From assembly GCF_019175385.1 (NCBI RefSeq), contig NC_083344.1, forward strand, positions 6,300,965 to 6,364,964: a stretch of DNA of 64,000 nt. The letters are read 5' to 3'. The notes beneath the pieces were generated by a model, which ran no database searches, was not told where the DNA came from, and saw nothing but the letters and a program-made list of their open reading frames with translations. Below, in pieces: positions 60,201-64,000 of the stretch. A program made the translations under genes and the position numbers. Position 1 is the stretch's first letter, and every line of letters begins with the position of its first letter. This stretch comes from Lycium barbarum. Its lineage: Eukaryota; Streptophyta; Magnoliopsida; Solanales; Solanaceae.

Positions 60201-61780
60201 ACCTTAGGGGAGGCCGACCAAAATCAAGGAACTATTGGCATCAGCACCTTAGGCATTTCTGACGTGCAGACGGGAAAGATCCTTTAGAAAGTCTCCTTCT
60301 GCTAGTGAAAATTTGATTATGCACAAATCTCATTTTAATAACTTTAGCATTTAAACGAAATTTCGTAGAGAGAATTCATTAGTATCTACTAGATATATAC
60401 AGTAGTTGCATCCGCCTTCATCTTTGCTTCTCGTCTTCTAACGATACGCCTCACACAAAGCCTCCAACGAATTCAGCGAAAATAAAAGGATTTAGATATA
60501 AGTTATAACGCAATTCAAGTTCCAATCTTTTAACAATTGGCTTTGCGAACTATCTTTGATTCATTTTAGATCCTACCATAATGTGACTTTTAACAATTAC
60601 GGAACAATAAATGGAAGAAAAAGGATCTTCTCTTTTTTTATCAGGTAAAGATTACATTAATAAACTCTATGTATTTTCGCAAACCATAACTGATTCCAAG
60701 TCACAATAAAAGAGGGAATTATGATAAATCGACAACCAACATAAAAATAGTCAAACTGTGATGATCCTTATTTTAATGAACATAGTAGTAAAATGAAATG
60801 AGCCTAATAGAGTAGAATGATGTAAAGGATTTGATATTGATGTGTGCTTGACAATGATCTTATTAATAGTAATCCAGCATTAAAAATAATGTTAGGACGT
60901 AAAAGATACACACTAACTTTGCCACATAAACTGAAACAGAGGGGAGTATAAATTTGAAGAGAGTGGGTTTTTCACGGCTCGAACCCGTGACCTCTTGCTG
61001 CCATGTGACCAGGAGGTCACGGGTTCGAGCCGTGGAAACAGCCTCTAGCAGAAATGCAAGGTAAGGCTGCGTACAATAGACCCTTGTGGTCCGGCCTTTC
61101 CCCGGACCCCGCGCATAGCGGGAGCTTAGTGCGCCGGGCTGCCCTTTTTTGGGTTTTTCTTAAAAAAAAAAAATTATCAAAGGGCAGTTCTTTTCATTAA
61201 AAAGCCCCAATTGAACATTAGAAACTCTTCTGTGTTTAACTTCACATCGAGTGTGCCTTTTTGTAGCTAAGCTTCTACTCTTCCTACTGCATTGATTTCG
61301 TTGTTAAATTTTAAACAGGAAATTTAAGGAGCTAACATAGTAACAATTAAAGTGTTCTAATATTTAAAAAGTAAAAGACAACTCCATTCCAAACTTGAAC
61401 CAGAAGAAACAGGGAAACCAAATATAAGACGAAAATTACAACAAATGCCAAAACTTCAGGAAAAAGAAGCATAAAATACCATTAAATCCTTGAATTGCAC
61501 CAGACACTATATTTTTAGTTCGATCTTTGTAGATTTCAAGTGTTCTGCATTCATCCCCGAAAATTCTATCTGCATACCCAAGAAAAAGTTGCACATTGAG
61601 AAAAAAAAGTACACGCAAAGAAAAGGGGGATTACCTAGAAGAGAAATTGAGAGTACCAAATTCGAACTTGGCAGGCTGGTTGGGAATGAAGATAGAGTTC
61701 CCGGAGATTCGCCAGGGACTGGACTTTGCATCTTCCGGCGAGAGAGGCCTGGCTCTCACTGACACGTGGATTCTCTCCAT
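42254..61780 (-). CDS. Kinesin-like protein KIN-7O (CENP-E-type kinesin-7)
   Basis: A plus-end microtubule motor with a long coiled-coil tail, of the plant kinesin-7 subgroup like Arabidopsis At3g10180. I placed 32 exons in one continuous frame of 1274 codons plus stop, the family's usual size. Exons, in order: 61657-61780, 61480-61569, 57111-57229, 55800-55913, 55620-55701, 54893-54960, 54746-54820, 54504-54649, 54324-54426, 53353-53433, 53105-53173, 52975-53034, 52744-52905, 51730-51789, 50096-50335, 49943-50011, 49698-49868, 49483-49587, 48103-48189, 47823-47972, 47518-47631, 47303-47389, 47023-47226, 46754-46939, 45424-45630, 45159-45248, 44925-45065, 44412-44509, 43897-43975, 43184-43327, 42950-43021, 42254-42481. 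The motor starts [13 protein letters not shown]; it has P-loop GQTSSGKT (78-85), YSSRSH (189-194) and DLAGSE (228-233). The neck [18 protein letters not shown] begins the tail; a basic RRKGASRKK patch lies near residue 520. No break was found. Confidence 0.92.
44055..44119 (+). repeat. Au-type SINE 3' fragment in a kinesin intron
   Basis: 'ggcacctggaatacacccag' and 'caagctagcccgaacatcac' followed by 'cattat' resemble the 3' part of Au SINEs (GCAAGCTGGCCCGGACACCACCGTTAT). It lies between kinesin exons 28 and 29. The match is from memory and diverged. Confidence 0.45.
44135..44371. mobile_element. Degenerate Stowaway-like MITE in a kinesin intron
   Basis: The left 'ccattgtcccaatttactag' plus 'tcacttt' and right 'aaccaatttggagaaacgga' plus 'gta' are imperfect inverted ends of Stowaway style. 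Confidence 0.5.
45631..46753. other. Kinesin intron with unclassified repeat-like sequence
   Basis: Within this intron 46340-46640 contains two related segments ('taagggcttcgaaagttgta' and 'taagggcttccataggattt', each followed by a cattgcctaa motif) and 'gttaatgtcccacatagg'. The latter is typical of the start of some LTR or terminal-repeat elements. Termini could not be fixed. Confidence 0.35.
50925..51030 (+). mobile_element. RTE tail retroposon in a kinesin intron
   Basis: In plus orientation it reads 'ggaaacagcctctctacctt', 'gtctgcgtacactttaccct', 'gatttcactgggtatgttgt'. AATTAATTAAT-like sequence on both sides may be its target duplication. Confidence 0.7.
55241..55598 (+). mobile_element. 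5'-truncated L1-type LINE in kinesin intron 5
   Basis: On the plus strand (antisense to the gene) the insert encodes the last residues of an L1-type reverse-transcriptase protein: [20 protein letters not shown], then a short tail to ENHVFF and a stop. A 3' UTR and an A-rich tail (to 55598) follow. A 10-bp duplication 'attgatggta' flanks it (55231-55240, 55599-55608). Its end lies only about 11 bases beyond the duplication's partner region from the donor of kinesin exon 5 (low edge 55620). Confidence 0.8.
56151..56389 (-). mobile_element. tRNA-derived SINE in kinesin intron 3
   Basis: On the minus strand it begins 'gccgcaagggtggctcagtt' with an A box (TGGCTCAGTTGGTTGAGC) and a B box (GGTTCGAAACC), as in a tRNA, and ends in an A run. 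A perfect 19-bp duplication 'taatcaggacagcactttt' flanks it at 56132-56150 and 56390-56408. It has the same orientation as the kinesin gene. Confidence 0.9.
57305..57588. mobile_element. Harbinger-type MITE, diverged copy
   Basis: It is collinear with 14995-15283: 'cggcataatgcataaacatg' at the left, 'actttgggtcagcacaagta' inside and 'gtttgaaggcctgtttatgt' at the right. The ends have decayed. Confidence 0.65.
57661..59595 (-). mobile_element. Truncated RTE LINE in kinesin intron 2
   Basis: A 1935-bp minus-strand copy runs from RTE coding sequence (about 59590) to a short (TTG)n end at 57661. A perfect 17-bp target duplication 'ttacatcctcaacacat' (57644-57660 and 59596-59612) bounds it. It is collinear with 39040-40745 but extends further 5' ([20 protein letters not shown]). 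Confidence 0.92.
57992..59590 (-). pseudogene. RTE LINE reverse transcriptase, frameshifted
   Basis: The protein is split over three frames: 59590-59270 (up to PDEIPGEFW), 59297-58833 ([19 protein letters not shown] to [10 protein letters not shown]), 58861-58475 ([16 protein letters not shown] with FANDIVLID) and 58465-57992 (C-terminal). The catalytic box reads FAND instead of FADD, so even with frames restored it would lack an active-site Asp. It is dead. Confidence 0.85.
59935..59957. repeat. (TAG)n microsatellite
   Basis: Seven TAG/GTA trinucleotides in a row lie in kinesin intron 2. Confidence 0.85.
60973..61034. repeat. 22-bp perfect inverted repeat made of SINE B-box sequence
   Basis: The left arm 60973-60994 (cacggctcgaacccgtgacc plus tc) is the exact mirror of 61013-61034, with an 18-base loop. 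Each arm carries a Pol III B box (GGGTTCGAGCC). Confidence 0.9.
61011..61175 (+). mobile_element. tRNA-derived SINE (nightshade type)
   Basis: After the B box (cacgggttcgagccgtgg) the body reads 'aaacagcctctagcagaaat', 'gtaaggctgcgtacaataga', 'ccccggaccccgcgcatagc', 'gccgggctgccctttttt' and ends in an A run, a layout I recall from common nightshade SINEs. The A-box half is missing or replaced by the mirrored arm. Confidence 0.75.
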
Positions 61781-64000
61781 CCTTCAGGTGAACTCTGAAC
61801 TCTTCCCCAGTAAGGAGATCCAAATTTGCTGATTTTCCCGCCCGTTCTCCCTCTAATGTTCAACCTGGGCTTTTAATGGAAACTAGATGATCGGTGCCCG
61901 TATGTTGTGCTACTTCAAAGATTACCAAAACGTTCAACAAAAATAATTCCGTACTTGTTTCGCTTGTTCAACTGAAATTACATTAGCATATCAGTGTTCC
62001 ATACTGTGTGTACTGAGTTGAGGAAAATAGTTACACAAGATGTGAGATATGCATTTGGTACTCAAAAAAATTCTTCAATTTCCTACCATTTACATATTAA
62101 ACGAAAGGTGATGCATTCAGCATGATGTAATTGATTAGTCTTCTTGAGCCTTGGCTGCAAGGTTAAATTCAATTTCGGTTTAACAATACTTCTAGGCTCT
62201 AGCTCTAACTGCAGTTTTTATACCAAGAGAACATTTCTCTCAGGGAATGAATTCAATTACTTCTAAGGAAATAAAATTATATATCTTGTACAGAGATATC
62301 AATGATATTTCAGTACATAAATACTATGTTAAAAATGAAGAACTTCACAGAAAAGAGGTATTAATGTAGATAAAACAAAAGATCAGTACGCAGAAAGGAC
62401 CATAGGACCAGAGAAATGTCATACAACAATAACAGAAACAACATACCCAAAGAAATGCCATGAGCAATGAAACTATATCATCAACAATTAATAAATATTT
62501 CGAAATGCATATTTACTAAATAATACAAAAATGGTGAACGTACAACAAATGTATTGATTACCAAACAACAAACGTCAACAATTATTGAAGAATCTTACTA
62601 AGCTAAATAAATTGTCTAGAAGTAGTATTTACTCTGAAATTAGATTCTGCCATTCCTTTCCAGTCAACAACAATAGACAATGTTGATTTTGAGTCATCAG
62701 CTAGTTCCTTTGCAGTTTAAAATTTCCTCTGAAACTGGATATTTAGGTGAAAATTCTTTTTAATAGCATTAATTTGCACTTCCCTAACATCTGACATCTT
62801 TAGTCATATTTGCTCTACTGCATTCAACTATGTATGTTTTTGCCAAAAATATGTTATTTTCATTATCATAAACCAGCTATATCATGCCTTTTTTCTAATC
62901 AATGTCAAGGTTGATTCCTTTGGAGGATTTATTGAAGGAACATAAACGCTAATAAGTAGACTATATTGGCAACTATCATCCTGTGAGGACATAATTGGAA
63001 ACACTTTGAAATACTCCTTCCAGTTGAAACTGGAAATAAGAACAAAAGAGTTTGTATCAAGGGTTCAAATTTTTCTGTACTACATGTACAAAAAAGGGTA
63101 CAAGGATACCGCAGGCTCTACTTCAACACCAGAACATCATCCAGATTTTTCTTTGCTTTTTCTACCCCCTACATAAGATGTTTATCCGAAGAATCCCCAT
63201 CTCATAGCTTTTCTGGACCTATCTTTAAATGGTCTATCTTTGCTTTTACAGTTGTTGAAACTTTTTCTGTTTAACTTCAGTTTTAGTTTTTCACTTATAT
63301 TCTTCAGCTAATGAGCCAGCTAGTCATACTCACCACTCGAAACTTTGACTAATCACTCAAGAAATTTTGATAATTGAAATTTACAAATTTGTCCTATGAC
63401 TTCTGTTCTCTCCCAATATACAAATAACTATTTTGCTTTTCAAACCAGTTTTCTATTACTTAAGTATATATTTGTATTTCTCTCTCTAGCATCCAAGAAG
63501 AACCAATGCACTAATTAGAAGCAGAACATTGGATTATTAAGAATGATACCTGTGTGCATCTGGAATACAATTGTTTACATTTAAAAGGAAATTTTCACTT
63601 TGTACAAATAATTACGTGTTCACCAAACCCACAAAAGAACTAAAAATATGCCATTGGAACATTAGGCAGCCATTTCTTAAAAGGATTTACTCCCTGATAC
63701 CCCTCTTTTATATACTACAACAACAACAACAACATACCCAGCTAAATACAGATACCCCTCTTTTATATACTGAGACAGCTAAATACAGACAGCTCATAAT
63801 AATCCATAAAAAATTCTATGCAACTATTTTTTTCTTCCTAGTACAAAAAACAACATAGATCTATGTCTCCTTGGAACAATAAATAGAGGGTAGTCAAAGG
63901 ATATATCAGAAGATTTTGTAAGGTTAAGTGTTCAAGAAACATACTCATTTATGACCATAAAATTTTCCAGCAATCTGCATCTAGTAGATTTCTGTAAGTC
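61781..64000. other. Kinesin upstream flank and AT-rich intergenic DNA
   Basis: The kinesin promoter must lie just above 61780, but no clear TATA box was identified. A decayed RTE-tail scrap ('aacaacatacccaaagaaat') lies at 62421-62465 and a minute retroposon at 63696-63771. The rest shows no gene, RNA or repeat that I can support. Confidence 0.4.
63696..63771 (-). mobile_element. Ultra-short RTE tail insertion with 21-bp target duplication
   Basis: A 34-bp insert, (CAA)n plus 'catacccag' plus 'ctaaataca', is flanked by perfect copies of a 21-base duplication beginning 'gatacccctcttttatatac' (63696-63716 and 63751-63771). Only the last bases of an RTE 3' end were copied. Confidence 0.75.

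Larger units (their letters stand above)
57230..61479. other. Kinesin intron 2 (4.25 kb), a retroposon trap
   Basis: The intron contains a Harbinger-type MITE (about 57305-57588), a truncated RTE LINE (57661-59595), a (TAG)n run at 59935-59957 and an inverted SINE pair (60973-61175). Between them is AT-rich DNA without recognisable features (59613-60970). No alternative exon was recognised. Confidence 0.8.

Noticed and set aside
1..64000. Any bacterial-style operon, defence system or gene cluster
   Set aside because: All genes have spliceosomal introns and plant families; adjacent genes are unrelated and separated by repeats.

Overview
The window is nuclear DNA of a flowering plant, very probably of the nightshade family (Solanaceae). 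The evidence is the intron-rich genes with GT-AG junctions, an ABCB transporter and a KIN-7O kinesin of plant type, and a repeat set I associate with Solanaceae: RTE-clade LINE tails with (TTG)n ends, tRNA-derived SINEs, Stowaway MITEs, and an LTR element starting TGTTATACCCCG with an initiator-Met primer site. The species cannot be named from the sequence. No prokaryotic or viral gene system is present.

Layout. 1-2838 is probably LTR-retrotransposon sequence (Tat/Ogre-like end). 2839-10020 is a decayed CACTA (En/Spm) DNA transposon with two transposon genes carrying several stop codons, then its terminal repeats and a deletion derivative. 10021-20000 is gene-poor repeat land: RTE fragments, hAT, Harbinger, Stowaway and fold-back MITEs, one small coiled-coil exon (12247-12517, minus) and a degenerate inverted paralogue (15952-16238, plus). 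20030-28606 holds an apparently intact full-transporter ABCB gene (12 coding exons, 1289 codons, plus strand) with a probable 5'UTR intron. 29429-37684 is a nest: a deleted hAT element holds an RTE tail, which is split by a very young LTR retrotransposon (29878-37550; 3.2-kb LTRs around a 1.2-kb non-coding interior, TSD CCTTC). 37731-38987 is a fold-back element carrying a piece of plastid 23S rRNA gene. 39040-40745 is a truncated RTE LINE with a long open reverse-transcriptase frame. 42254-61780 (minus) is an apparently intact kinesin KIN-7O (CENP-E-like) gene: I placed 32 exons adding up to 1274 codons plus stop, with introns full of retroposons. 61781-64000 holds the kinesin's upstream flank and tiny retroposon relics.

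The two intact genes are independent housekeeping-type genes (membrane transport; mitotic or cytoskeletal motor) and show no functional coupling. What stands out is the record of insertion and decay: target-site duplications (TSDs) let several nested insertions be ordered, and the plastid rRNA fragment inside a nuclear fold-back element is the most unusual object. Exon boundaries were assigned by hand from reading frame, GT-AG sites and protein-family continuity; no alignment or transcript was available.
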